From contig NZ_CP072467.1 of NCBI RefSeq assembly GCF_018437505.1, positions 1,922,001-1,986,000 of the forward strand: a stretch of 64,000 nucleotides of DNA. Direction: 5' to 3'. The notes below the pieces were generated by a model. That model searched no databases, was not told where the DNA came from, and was given only the letters and a program-made list of their open reading frames with translations. A program made the translations under genes and the position numbers. Shown piece by piece: positions 33,739-42,311 of this stretch (positions are counted from its first letter, which is position 1; the number at the start of each line of letters is the position of its first letter). Origin of the DNA: Spiractinospora alimapuensis (GTDB taxonomy: Bacteria; Actinomycetota; Actinomycetes; Streptosporangiales; Streptosporangiaceae).

Positions 33739-34728
33739 CTACTGGGCGAGGTCAACGTTGGGAAGGACGGGAACCCCGTCGGCGAGGATCGGCTGGCCGT
33801 CGACGCAGACGTAGGCGTCCCGGGTCACCAGGTCACAGTGGCCCGGTGCCCGAATACTGCTGCCGAAGGTGATCCCGTTACCGATGCCGACGTGCATCGT
33901 CCCCAGCTCGGCCTCGTCCTCCAGGCCCCCGCCGGATCCGATCCGCGCCTTGGGGTTCATCCCGAGGCCGAGCTCCACCGCGCTGTACATCGCGGGGTCC
34001 TCGTAGGACGCGAGCATCTCCCGGAAGCGGTCGGCCTGCGGGCCACCGTCGATGGAGACGATCTGGCCGGCCTCGAAGACCACCCGCACGGGAGAGTCGG
34101 CGGGGCCGCCGGGGACCAGTGCCCCGTCCACGACCATCGTGCCCTCGAGAGTGCCCTCGTCCGGCGCGACCGCGACCTCGATGCAGGGAGGCGGCGAGAT
34201 CGTCCCCGGCTCGTGGCACACGCCGGACTGCGGAACGGCGGACTTCGTGCCGATCCGCGCGGAGAGGTTCGTGCCGCCCGGGGTGGTCACGGTGTAGGTC
34301 CTTCCGTGGTCCAGCACCCGGGCGAGCTGGTCGATGACCCGCTTCCTCTCGGCGAAGTCGATGTCCAGCGAACCGTCGAGGAAGACCTCGTCGCACACGT
34401 CCGGCATGAAGATCAGCCGTGCGCCCGCGGCCGACGCGGCGATCCTGGCCTGACTGTGGTTCACGGAGAAGGTGGTCGGTGCGACGATCGCGTCCGCGGC
34501 GGCCATCGCCGCGGCGACGGGCGGAGGTGGCTCCTCGCCGTGCCGGGACCGCGGCGTCATCGTCAGCCGAACCACCTCGGCCCCCACGATGTGACCCGCG
34601 GCGGCGAACGCCTCCCCGTATCGCTCGGTCGCCGTGTCGGTGAGCACCAACAGCGTCTCGTCGGCACGGAGCGCGAGGCACTGTTCGAGGATCCGGTGGG
34701 CGGGCCGAAGCAGGAAGTGGTCGATCAC
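33739..34728 (-). CDS. NicX/M29 aminopeptidase-like protein, paralogue 2
   Basis: 329 residues, GTG 34728 with AAGGAGGGAGC upstream. Same layout as the 30466 copy: LRADETLLVLTDTATERYGEAFAAAGHIVGAEVVRLTM, PTTFSVNHSQARIAASAAGARLIFMPDV, VELGLGMNPKARIGSG, ELGTMHVGIGNGITFG and GHCDLVTRDAYVCVDG. The metal-ligand candidates Glu (VELGLG) and two His (GTMHVGIG, APGHCDLV) are kept, so both copies look active. The two are clearly diverged, suggesting different substrates or a heteromer. It is the first gene of a minus-strand operon with the aminotransferase and divergent from the CoA-transferase operon. Confidence 0.75.
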   Translation of the reverse strand: MIDHFLLRPAHRILEQCLALRADETLLVLTDTATERYGEAFAAAGHIVGAEVVRLTMTPRSRHGEEPPPPVAAAMAAADAIVAPTTFSVNHSQARIAASAAGARLIFMPDVCDEVFLDGSLDIDFAERKRVIDQLARVLDHGRTYTVTTPGGTNLSARIGTKSAVPQSGVCHEPGTISPPPCIEVAVAPDEGTLEGTMVVDGALVPGGPADSPVRVVFEAGQIVSIDGGPQADRFREMLASYEDPAMYSAVELGLGMNPKARIGSGGGLEDEAELGTMHVGIGNGITFGSSIRAPGHCDLVTRDAYVCVDGQPILADGVPVLPNVDLAQ

Positions 34729-34751
34729 GATAGCTCCCTCCTTGGAGTAAA

Positions 34752-34847
34752 GTCAGACCATATATACATAGTCCATAGAGGGTCAACTGTCGTCGATCGT
34801 CCGGGGCCCACGCGAAATCGATTCATCAGACATATGTATGGTCTGAC
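34752..34847. promoter_or_regulatory. Paired 11-bp inverted sites in divergent promoter
   Basis: GTCAGACCATA (34752-34762) and TATGGTCTGAC (34837-34847) are perfect reverse complements 74 bp apart, one close to each divergent start codon (NicX-like gene and CoA-transferase). They match the TATGGTC motif before the GntR gene, so they are its likely binding sites. The region is AT-rich compared with its surroundings. Confidence 0.65.
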
Positions 34848-34872
34848 ATTACAGCGCGAGAAGGGAGACCCC

Positions 34873-36060
34873 ATGTCCGCTCTTTCGGGTATTCGTGTGC
34901 TCGACTTCAGCCAGGTGTTGGCAGGCCCGTTCGCCGCGATGCTGCTCGCGGATCTCGACGCCGAGGTGGTCAAGGTCGAACCACCGGCACACGGGGACCA
35001 CAGCCGGCAGATGGCGCCACGGGTCCAGGACGGTCTCAGCGGGGCGTACCTCGCCGTGAACCGCAACAAGCGCGGCGTCGCGCTGGACCTGAAGGACGAA
35101 CGGGGCCGTGCGCTCGCGCACCAACTCGCCGCGCAGGCCGACGTCGTCATCGAGAACTTCCGTCCCGGTGTCGCCGCCCGGCTGGGGATCGACTACGCGA
35201 CCCTCGCGGCGTTGAACCCCCGCCTGGTCCACTGCTCGATCTCCGGGTTCGGTCAGACCGGGCCGTACTCCAGCCGCGGCGGCTTCGATCTCGTCGCGCA
35301 GGGGATGACGGGTCTGATGTCCGTCACCGGCGATCCCGACGGCGCGCCGGCCAAGTGCGGAATTCCGGTCACCGACCTGGCGACCGGCCTCTTCGCGGTG
35401 TACGGGATCCTCGCCGCCCTCAACGCCAGGGAGCGAACCGGGCGTGGGCAACAGGTCGACGCCTCACTGTTCGACACCGGAATCGGTCTCGCGGTGTGGG
35501 AGGCCGTGGAGTACTTCCACACCGGGAAGACTCCCGGACGCACGGGCTCCGCACACCGCCTCGGCGCGCCGTACCAGGCGTTCCGCACCTCGGATGGCTA
35601 CTTCACGGTCGGCGCCGACGGGGATCGGCACTGGCCGCGCTTCTGCGAGGTCATCGGCCTGCCCCGACTCCCGGAGGATCCCCGCTTCACCACGAACGAC
35701 GATCGCCTGGCGAACCGTGAGGCGTTGGTCGCCGCGATCGAGGAGCGGACGACCACGCGAACGCGGGACGAGTGGCTCACACTGCTGGAGGAGGTCGGGG
35801 TGCCGGCCGGGCCGATCAACTCGGTGCCCGAGGCGCTGTCCGACCCCCACACCCAGGCCCGAGACATGGTCGTCGACGTCGAGCACGAGACGTTGGGCAC
35901 CGTCCGCACCCTCGGGCCTATCGTGAAACTGTCCGACACCCCCGCCACGATCCAGTCCCCCGCCCCCGGGCTCGGCGAGCACTCCACCGAGGTGCTCACG
36001 CGGTTGGGCGTGGACGAGTCCACCATCAGCGCCCTGCGCAACGAAGGGGTCATCGCATGA
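34873..36060 (+). CDS. Family III CoA-transferase (CaiB/BaiF/Frc family)
   Basis: 395 residues from ATG 34873 (AAGGGAG upstream); the long upstream extension of the frame is not coding. SGIRVLDFSQVLAGPFAAMLLADLDAEVVKVEPP, NRNKRGVALDLKDERGRALAHQLAAQADVVIENFRPGVAARLGIDY and CSISGFGQTGPYSSRGGFDLVAQGMTGLMSVTG are family hallmarks. The catalytic Asp is probably D201 in VDASLFDTGIG. The enzyme moves CoA from one acyl-CoA to a carboxylic acid, so it would activate the acid made in this island. It overlaps the crotonase gene by ATGA. Confidence 0.93.
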   Translation: MSALSGIRVLDFSQVLAGPFAAMLLADLDAEVVKVEPPAHGDHSRQMAPRVQDGLSGAYLAVNRNKRGVALDLKDERGRALAHQLAAQADVVIENFRPGVAARLGIDYATLAALNPRLVHCSISGFGQTGPYSSRGGFDLVAQGMTGLMSVTGDPDGAPAKCGIPVTDLATGLFAVYGILAALNARERTGRGQQVDASLFDTGIGLAVWEAVEYFHTGKTPGRTGSAHRLGAPYQAFRTSDGYFTVGADGDRHWPRFCEVIGLPRLPEDPRFTTNDDRLANREALVAAIEERTTTRTRDEWLTLLEEVGVPAGPINSVPEALSDPHTQARDMVVDVEHETLGTVRTLGPIVKLSDTPATIQSPAPGLGEHSTEVLTRLGVDESTISALRNEGVIA

Positions 36061-36824
36061 CAGCGCTCACCCGCCTCGAGATCGACGGCCACGTCGCGAC
36101 CCTGTTCCTCGACAGCCCACCGCTGAACATCATCACCACAGAGATGCGGCCGGAGATCCTCGCGGCCCTGGACACCGTGCGCTCCACCCCCGAGGTTCGG
36201 GCGTTGGTCGTCACCGGGGCGGGAGACCGCGCCTTCTGCGCCGGGGCGGACCTGAACGAGGAGGCCGAGCTGACCCCGGCCACGGTCCGGGAGTTCCTCG
36301 AGGCCGACCGCCAACTGTTCGACGGACTCACCTACCTGCCGATCCCGGTCATCGCCGCGATCAACGGGCACTGCATGGGGGGTGGTCTCGAGCTCGCGTT
36401 GTCCTGCGACCTGCGGGTCACCGCGGAGAACGCCAAGCACCGGGCGGCAGGCGTCCGGATGGGCCTCGTCGTCAGCACGACGCGTATGACGCACATCGCC
36501 GGTCCCGCGGTCGCCAAGGACCTGATCCTCACCGGACGCACCTTCACCGGCGAGGAGGCGCTTCGTCTGGGGCTCGCCAACCGCGCGGTCCCCGACGACG
36601 AGGTCCTCGCCCGCGCGACGGAGCTCGCCCGAGAGATCGCCTCCCGGGCGCCGCTGGCCGTCCGACGCGCCAAGACCGCCATCGCCGAGGCCGAGGAGAT
36701 GGAGTTCGACGAGGCCATGGCGCGGGAGTTCGACCACTTCGCGGAGCTGTCGGCCTCGACCGACCACAAGGAGGCCATCCAGGCGTTCTTCGAGCGACGG
36801 CCGCCGGAGTTCGTCGGCGAGTAG
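36057..36824 (+). CDS. Enoyl-CoA hydratase/isomerase (crotonase) family protein
   Basis: 255 residues, start overlapping the CoA-transferase stop (ATGA). Oxyanion-hole segments are AFCAGADL and GHCMGGGLELALSCD, with the first catalytic Glu kept (E112 in GGGLELAL). The second catalytic Glu of true hydratases (in QPEIxLG) is lost: the corresponding region reads AAGVRMGLVVSTTRM. It may therefore be an isomerase, hydrolase or C-C lyase of the superfamily rather than a hydratase. It acts on the acyl-CoA made by the preceding enzyme. Confidence 0.88.
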   Translation: MTALTRLEIDGHVATLFLDSPPLNIITTEMRPEILAALDTVRSTPEVRALVVTGAGDRAFCAGADLNEEAELTPATVREFLEADRQLFDGLTYLPIPVIAAINGHCMGGGLELALSCDLRVTAENAKHRAAGVRMGLVVSTTRMTHIAGPAVAKDLILTGRTFTGEEALRLGLANRAVPDDEVLARATELAREIASRAPLAVRRAKTAIAEAEEMEFDEAMAREFDHFAELSASTDHKEAIQAFFERRPPEFVGE

Positions 36825-36856
36825 CCCGGCCTCGTCGCCTGGCACGGGCGGGAACG

Positions 36857-36881
36857 GGCGGGAACGGGCGTCGTTCCCGCC
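36857..36881. terminator. Terminator between crotonase gene and convergent hydrolase pseudogene
   Basis: GGCGGGAACG (36857-36866) pairs perfectly with CGTTCCCGCC (36872-36881) across a 5-nt loop, inside a short run of GGGAACGGGC direct repeats (36846-36870). Confidence 0.75.
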
Positions 36882-36902
36882 GGTGACGTCGCAAGGACGG
36901 GA

Positions 36903-37800
36903 CTACTCCGCGGGCAGGTGGGGCAGGAACATGGCGTCCCACAGCTCACGGTTACGGGACCGGAAGAGGCCGAAGTGCCCGAGTCGGGACACACCGAGCT
37001 CCTCGGGTGTGTAGTGCAGCCGGGTCACGTCGCTGTTGACGAACCAGCGGTGTACTGACTCGCATCCCTCGCGGGTGATCATCTCGTCGTCGCTGAAGGA
37101 CACGGCGGTGATGGGGACGCGGACGGCCGCGGCGCGCTCTTGACCGCCCATACCGCCCACCATGTAGTCGGGGTCGAAGCACCAGCGGGACCACTGACGC
37201 ATCGCCGGGGCCGGGATGTCGTTGCCCAGGCCGAGCCAGGCTCCGGGACAGTAGCCCAGGGCACGCATGGCGATCGGCGCGGCGACGGTGAGCACCGGCG
37301 GGGTCAGCCACCGGATCCGGGTGGGAAGCATCCGCCAGTAGGCACTGCCCGCCACGACGGTGATCGCCTTGGTGAGTCGGGTGTGGTCGGCGAAGGGCAG
37401 GAACTTGCCACCCAGGCTGTGGCCCAGCCAGGTCAGCGGCGCCCCTTCGGTCTCCGCCGCGAGGTGGGTCAGGGCATCGTCGGCGTCGGCCATCCACTGG
37501 CTCATGTCGACGCGTGCGTGGCGCATCGGACCGGTCAGTGAGTCCCCGAATCCCTGGTAATCGAAGGCGCATCGGACCGGTCAGTGAGTCCCCGAATCCC
37601 TGGTAATCGAAGGTGAGGGTGGTGAACCCGTTCTCGGCGAGCCAGGACGCCAGTGACGAGTAGAACCGCGAGGGCACGGCCATGGCCGGAACGATCAGCA
37701 CCGCACCCCGCGGTTCTCCCCGTGCGGGAAACCAGCGTCCCGCCAGTGAGCCGCCGTCACGGGTGGGGATCGGTGCGACGGTTACGGATGTGGGCGGCAC
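36903..37800 (-). pseudogene. Alpha/beta hydrolase, frameshifted by a 46-bp tandem duplication
   Basis: From GTG 37800 (AGGGAG upstream) the frame reads VTVAPIPTRDGGSLAGRWFP... GFTTLTFDYQGFGDSLTGPMR and then runs into a perfect 46-bp duplication (37520-37611), which shifts the frame. After the duplication a second frame, open to 36903, continues HARVDMSQWMADADDALTHLAAETEGAPLTWLGHSLGGKFL (nucleophile GHSLGG) to the end. Removing one 46-bp copy restores a continuous 283-residue protein that aligns end to end with the intact neighbour at 37957. So it is a recent, single-event inactivation, or an assembly error. Confidence 0.9.
37520..37611. repeat. Perfect 46-bp tandem duplication
   Basis: Bases 37520-37565 and 37566-37611 are identical (both begin GGCGCATCGGACCGG and end GGTAATCGAA). 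Two further bases match, extending the identity to 48 bp. The length is not a multiple of three and breaks the hydrolase gene. Confidence 0.97.
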
Positions 37801-37956
37801 GGCACTCCCTACTGTCGAGCGTGCGGCAGTCCGTTGGTACTCGGCCTGCCGGGGACGCTGGGTTCGACGCGGCGGGGCCGCGGAACGCTCCCCCTCCAGG
37901 GGATGGGCCGTGTGGCCACGTTCGGCCCCCGTCTCGCCGACGGCGCGGGGAGGAGG

Positions 37957-38814
37957 TCAGGCCTCGGGGAGGTGGCGCAGGAACAGGTCTGGCCACAGCT
38001 CGCGGTTGCGCGAGCGGAACAGGCCGAAGTGCCCCAGGCGCGAAACACCGAGCTCGTCGGGCGCGTAGTTCACCCTGGTCACATCGCCGTTGACGAACCA
38101 ACCGTGCAACGCGTCGACCCCACGCGGGGAGATCAGCTCGTCGTCGGTGAACGACAGCGCGGTGATGGGGAGCCTGACGCCACCGAAGCGGTCCTTGGCC
38201 CCCATGGCGCCCACGACATAGTCGGGATCCGCCAACCACTCGCACCACTGACGCATCGCCGGGGCCGGCAGGTCGTTGCCCAACCCGAGCCGGGACCCGG
38301 GGTAATAGCCCAGTACCCGTGTGGTGACCGGGGCCACCACGGCCAGCATCAGTGGGGTCCACCGGCGGATCCGTGGCGGGAGGAGTTTCCAGTATCCGCT
38401 GCCCACCGCGATGGTGATGGCCCGGGAGACCCGCGTGTGGTCGGCGAACGCCATGATCTGCCCGCCGAGGCTGTGCCCGATCCAGGTCAGCGGCAGCCCG
38501 TCGGTCTCGGCGGCGAGGTGGGACAGGGCGTCGTCGGCGTCGGTCATCCACTGGTTGAGGTCGGCGCTGACCTCCCGCAGGGGGCCGACGCGCGAGTCAC
38601 CGAAGCCCTCGTAGTCGAAGGTGAGGGTGGTGTACCCGTTCTCGGCGAGCCAGGACGCGAGGGACGAGTAGAACCGTGCCGGCGTCGCCATCGCGGGCGC
38701 GATCAACACCGCGCCCCGAGGCGTCCCCGTGGGCCAAAACCAGCGCCCACTGAGCGTGGCGCCACCCCTGGTGGGGATGTGCGCGACCGTGTCGCGCCCG
38801 GGGACCGATGTCAC
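37957..38814 (-). CDS. Alpha/beta hydrolase (serine aminopeptidase/lysophospholipase-like)
   Basis: 285 residues, GTG 38814 after GGGAGAACATC. FWPTGTPRGAVLIAPAMATPARFYSSLASWLAENGYTTLTFDYEGFGDSRVGPL, nucleophile elbow WIGHSLGGQIM (Ser about residue 112), acid region ALSFTDDELISPRGV and His near LGHFGLFR give a complete catalytic triad. The family includes esterases and acylglycerol lipases; substrate unknown. It is the intact paralogue of the broken gene just downstream, separated by 156 bp. Confidence 0.88.
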   Translation of the reverse strand: MTSVPGRDTVAHIPTRGGATLSGRWFWPTGTPRGAVLIAPAMATPARFYSSLASWLAENGYTTLTFDYEGFGDSRVGPLREVSADLNQWMTDADDALSHLAAETDGLPLTWIGHSLGGQIMAFADHTRVSRAITIAVGSGYWKLLPPRIRRWTPLMLAVVAPVTTRVLGYYPGSRLGLGNDLPAPAMRQWCEWLADPDYVVGAMGAKDRFGGVRLPITALSFTDDELISPRGVDALHGWFVNGDVTRVNYAPDELGVSRLGHFGLFRSRNRELWPDLFLRHLPEA

Positions 38815-38928
38815 GATGTTCTCCCGCCGAACGTCCGAACGACGCCAGTGACGCTACCGAGCGAACCCCCCACGTTCAAGGCGGCGGCGAAGCGGCCCCG
38901 ACGTAGGCCCGGGTGATAGAACAACCGG

Positions 38929-39894
38929 ATGGAACACGTGCGACTTGGATCCAGCGGCCTGAAGGTTTCCCGCCTGTGCCTGGGCATGATGAGCTTCGGA
39001 ACGTCCGGGCGCGAGTGGAGGGTCAGCGAGGACGAGGGTAACGCCATCATTCGCGCCTACACCGACGCCGGCGGCACCTTCTTCGACACCGCCGACGGCT
39101 ACAACAACGGCACGAGCGAGGAGGTCACCGGGCGGCTCCTCCGCGACCTGTTCCCCCGCCGGGACGACTACGTCCTCGCGACGAAGGTCTACTTTCCGAC
39201 GGGCGAGGGTCCGAACGACCGCGGACTGTCCCGCAAGCACATCATGGACTCGATCGACTCCTCCCTGCGGCGCCTGGGCACGGACTTCGTGGACCTCTAC
39301 CAGATCCACCGCTTCGACCACGAGACGCCCATCGAGGAGACGATGGAGGCGCTGAACGACGTGGTGCGAGCGGGGAAGGCACGCTACCTCGGCGCTTCGT
39401 CGATGTACGCGTGGGAGTTCGCGAAGGCCCAGTTCACGGCGGATCTCGGCGGGTGGACCCGCTTTGTCTCCATGCAGAACCACTACAACCTGCTCTACCG
39501 GGAGGAGGAGCGGGAGATGCAGCCGTTCTGCCTGGACCAGGGCGTCGGCACGCTGCCGTGGAGCCCCCTGGCCCGGGGACTGCTCGCCCGTCCCCGCGGC
39601 GGGGACGCGACCGCGCGGGCCACCACCGACCCGCTCATCAACACCATCTACCCCGACCCCAACCCGGGGGTGATCGACGCGGTGAACGAGGTCGCGGCCG
39701 ATCGAGGCGTTCCGCCGGCGCGGGTCGCGCTGGCGTGGATCCTGCGCAATCCGGCGGTGACCGCGCCGATCGTGGGGGCGACCCGTCGGGGCCACGTCAC
39801 CGACGCCGTGGCGGCCACGACACTCACCCTCACCGACACCGAGGTGGCGCGCTTGGAGGCCCCCTACGCTCCGGCACCCGTGCGTGGGCACTGA
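38929..39894 (+). CDS. Aldo/keto reductase
   Basis: 321 residues. The catalytic tetrad is visible: Asp in FFDTADGY, Tyr in the same segment (DGYNNGTSEE), Lys in YVLATKVYF and His in YQIHRFDHE. RLGSSGLKVSRLCLGMMSFG and the end VTAPIVGATRRGHVTDA (NADP-binding) match the tyrosine-type AKR (AKR11/13-like) subfamily. It reduces an aldehyde or ketone with NADPH; substrate unknown. The gene is divergent from the hydrolase pair and followed by a terminator. Confidence 0.9.
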   Translation: MEHVRLGSSGLKVSRLCLGMMSFGTSGREWRVSEDEGNAIIRAYTDAGGTFFDTADGYNNGTSEEVTGRLLRDLFPRRDDYVLATKVYFPTGEGPNDRGLSRKHIMDSIDSSLRRLGTDFVDLYQIHRFDHETPIEETMEALNDVVRAGKARYLGASSMYAWEFAKAQFTADLGGWTRFVSMQNHYNLLYREEEREMQPFCLDQGVGTLPWSPLARGLLARPRGGDATARATTDPLINTIYPDPNPGVIDAVNEVAADRGVPPARVALAWILRNPAVTAPIVGATRRGHVTDAVAATTLTLTDTEVARLEAPYAPAPVRGH

Positions 39895-39914
39895 GTCCGA
39901 CGCCGGTACCGTTC

Positions 39915-39955
39915 CACGGCGGCGGCCCCCGGCTCCGGCGTGGGGAGCCGCCGTG
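39915..39955. terminator. Bidirectional terminator
   Basis: CACGGCGGC (39915-39923) pairs with GCCGCCGTG (39947-39955) between the stops of the aldo/keto reductase and the convergent VOC gene. Confidence 0.7.
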
Positions 39956-39980
39956 ACGTCGAGGCGAGGTGGACCACCGG

Positions 39981-40397
39981 TCAGACCACGAGGTTCTCCC
40001 AGACCAGGCAGAAGGGGTGACCGCTCGGGTCGGCGTAGACCCGGAAGCCGGACGGGCCGGGGTCGCGAAGCCCCTGCTCCACCTCGCGGTCGGAGTCCCA
40101 GGGGAGCCGACTCGCGCCCATGCTGAGGACCGCCGCCTCCGCCGCGTCGATGTCGTCGACCTCGATGTCCAGGTGTATCTGCATGGGCGACGCGGAGTCG
40201 GGCCAGACGGGGGGCTCGTGGTCGGGCGCGAACTGGAAGCTGAGCCGTCGCCCCGCCGGTTCGCTGATGTCCACCCAGCAGTCCGGGGGATCGCCGTCCA
40301 CGCGGGTGATGGGATACCCGAGGAGTTCGGAGTAGAACCGCGCCAGCGCGTAGGGGTCTCGTGCCTCGAACACGACGGAGTTCAAACGTCCGATCAC
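39981..40397 (-). CDS. VOC (glyoxalase-like) family protein
   Basis: 138 residues, GTG 40397 with GGGAGGAATCC upstream. RLNSVVFEARDPYALARFYSELLGYPITRVDGDPPDCWVDISEPAGRRLSFQFAPDHEPPVWPDSASPMQIHLDIEVDDIDAAEAAVLSMGASRL and the end GFRVYADPSGHPFCLVW are the two beta-alpha-beta-beta-beta units of the glyoxalase fold, of the CFP32/YcsE-like actinobacterial type. Possible metal ligands His (QIHLDIEV) and Glu are present, but activity is unknown. It stands alone. Confidence 0.85.
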   Translation of the reverse strand: MIGRLNSVVFEARDPYALARFYSELLGYPITRVDGDPPDCWVDISEPAGRRLSFQFAPDHEPPVWPDSASPMQIHLDIEVDDIDAAEAAVLSMGASRLPWDSDREVEQGLRDPGPSGFRVYADPSGHPFCLVWENLVV

Positions 40398-40649
40398 CAG
40401 GATTCCTCCCTGCTCAGGATGCGTTCTGTGCCCCCGCGGCAGGACCGCGTGTCCCTTAGCCTCTCATTGCCACACGGCCACCGGACCGAACGGGGCCCGC
40501 TGTGTCTTGGCGCGGCCGCCCGGGTTACCCACCATCGCGGTGGCCGTGTCGAGTAGGTGGAAGGCGCGGGATCCCGCGACGGGGATGCGTCGGAGTTGCC
40601 GATGCCCTACTTTGGGCTGGTTGGGGCGTCCGTAGTCAGGGAGGTGACG

Positions 40650-42311
40650 GTGGGCACATCGGCACACCCGTTCCGGACGGGAACGATGGACCACCACGTG
40701 CTCGCGGTGGCGCGCAGCGTTCCGGCGGCGAGTCGCCTGCTGGATGTGATCCCGCTCCTGGACAGCGAGACGACCAAGGTCTCCTACACGATCCCTCCGG
40801 GGTCGGTGTCCGAGCGCGGAGTGGAGCGGGTCCTGCGAGAAGCGGGAGTCGATCACATCACGCCGTGGGCCGAAGCGCGGCGCGCGCGGTACGGACTCGC
40901 CATGGCCGCGAGCCCCAAGGGAGGACTGCACCGGCTCCGCGCCAGACGGCTGCTGCTCATGCCGCACGGCGCCGGGCACAACCGGCTCGTCAACAAGCGT
41001 CCCGGCGATCTCGTCGTGGCCTCGGGCCTGTCCCCGCGCCAATTGACCCGATGGGGGCTCTTCGGTCGCCGGATCATCCCCTCGGCGCTGGCCCTGCCGC
41101 ACTCCGAGCAGTGGCGCCGGCTCCACGCGGAGGACCCCGACCTCGCGGCCCGCGTGACCATCGTCGGGGATCCGTGCTACGACCGGATCCAGGCACACCA
41201 GGGCCGACGCGAACGCTACCGTAGCCTCCTCGGAGTCGGCCCCGAGCAGCGACTCGTCGTGCTGTCCTCCACGTGGAACAAGGAGTCCCTGCTGGGCGAC
41301 CAACGCGAGATCATACGCGAGCTCATCGCCACACTCCCCACCGACGACTACCAGTTCGCGCTGATCGCGCACCCCAACGTGTGGGCCACCGAGGGGGCCG
41401 ACCAGGTGCACCGGTGGTTCACGGACGAGAAGGCATCGGGTATGCGTATCGTCCCGCCGGAGGAAGGCTGGCGTGCCGCCCTGATCGCCGCCGACCTGGT
41501 GGTCGGGGACCACGGCTCGGTCACCTACTACGCTTCAGCGATCGGTCGACCCGTCCTCCTCGCGGCGTTCGACGGCGACGAACTCGACAGTGCTTCACCC
41601 CTGCTCACCTACCGCGACATGGTGCCCTCACTCGACCCCGCGGAGCCGTTGCCGCCACAGGTACTCCAGGCCCTCAAACAAGCCCCGCCGGACGCTACGC
41701 GTCTGTTGATCGAGCACCCTGGATCGTCAGCGGAACGCCTGCGGGACGTCATCTACACCCTGCTCGAGACCTCCCCACCCGACGATTCGTACTTCGCGGA
41801 GCTCCCCGACCCGCCTGCGTTCGCCCCGAGACCCACCGGCTGGCGTGTCGACGCCGACATCGACGTCACGGTCCCCCAGATGGACCTACGCCGATACCCA
41901 CCGCAGTCCAGTACTCCCGACCACACACACCGCCGGAGCTTGGTCCTTGACCGCGAGGACGCCTCACACCGGTGGCAGGCCGCCGAGGGCTGGTCCAACC
42001 GCACCCCGACCGAAGAGCACCCCGCGGCGGAGTGGCTCGTCCACATCCTCCGGGAAAACCGCCGCGCCACCGTCGCCGTCGCGGACACGACCCTCGGCCA
42101 CTCTCTCGTCCTGGACCGTGAGGGGCGGTACCAACGCGTCCACTCTGAGGGGTTGGACGCGGCGCAGATCGCCGCCGCCGCGGCCGCATGGCGCAAGGAA
42201 CGCCACCCCTGGACCTCCTGGGAACACGGCCTCGCCGTCACCATCGGCCCCCAGAAATCGCGGCTGAGGAGCACCCCCCCCCCGCCCAATTTGCCGATTT
42301 TCCGCGGATGA
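40650..42311 (+). CDS. GT-B-fold (CDP-glycerol glycerophosphotransferase-like) protein of unknown role
   Basis: 553 residues from GTG 40650, which follows AGGGAGG; a longer in-frame GTG at 40557 has no site. The middle resembles the nucleotide-binding half of GT-B glycosyltransferases/TagF-like enzymes: RLVVLSSTWNKESLLG, FALIAHPNVWATEGADQVHRWF, ALIAADLVVGDHGSVTYYASAIGRPVLLAAFDGDEL. No membrane segment is present. The C-terminal 130 residues (after DDSYFAELPDPP) contain two LVLDRE repeats and look like a separate module. Such proteins are found in actinomycetes near signalling or conflict genes. The convergent neighbour is a STAND ATPase, but a link is inference. Confidence 0.65.
   Translation: MGTSAHPFRTGTMDHHVLAVARSVPAASRLLDVIPLLDSETTKVSYTIPPGSVSERGVERVLREAGVDHITPWAEARRARYGLAMAASPKGGLHRLRARRLLLMPHGAGHNRLVNKRPGDLVVASGLSPRQLTRWGLFGRRIIPSALALPHSEQWRRLHAEDPDLAARVTIVGDPCYDRIQAHQGRRERYRSLLGVGPEQRLVVLSSTWNKESLLGDQREIIRELIATLPTDDYQFALIAHPNVWATEGADQVHRWFTDEKASGMRIVPPEEGWRAALIAADLVVGDHGSVTYYASAIGRPVLLAAFDGDELDSASPLLTYRDMVPSLDPAEPLPPQVLQALKQAPPDATRLLIEHPGSSAERLRDVIYTLLETSPPDDSYFAELPDPPAFAPRPTGWRVDADIDVTVPQMDLRRYPPQSSTPDHTHRRSLVLDREDASHRWQAAEGWSNRTPTEEHPAAEWLVHILRENRRATVAVADTTLGHSLVLDREGRYQRVHSEGLDAAQIAAAAAAWRKERHPWTSWEHGLAVTIGPQKSRLRSTPPPPNLPIFRG

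Noticed and set aside
29007-36824. Complete nicotinate degradation (nic) cluster
   Set aside because: NicX-like proteins are present, but the hydroxylases, deformylase, amidase and maleate isomerase of that pathway are absent.
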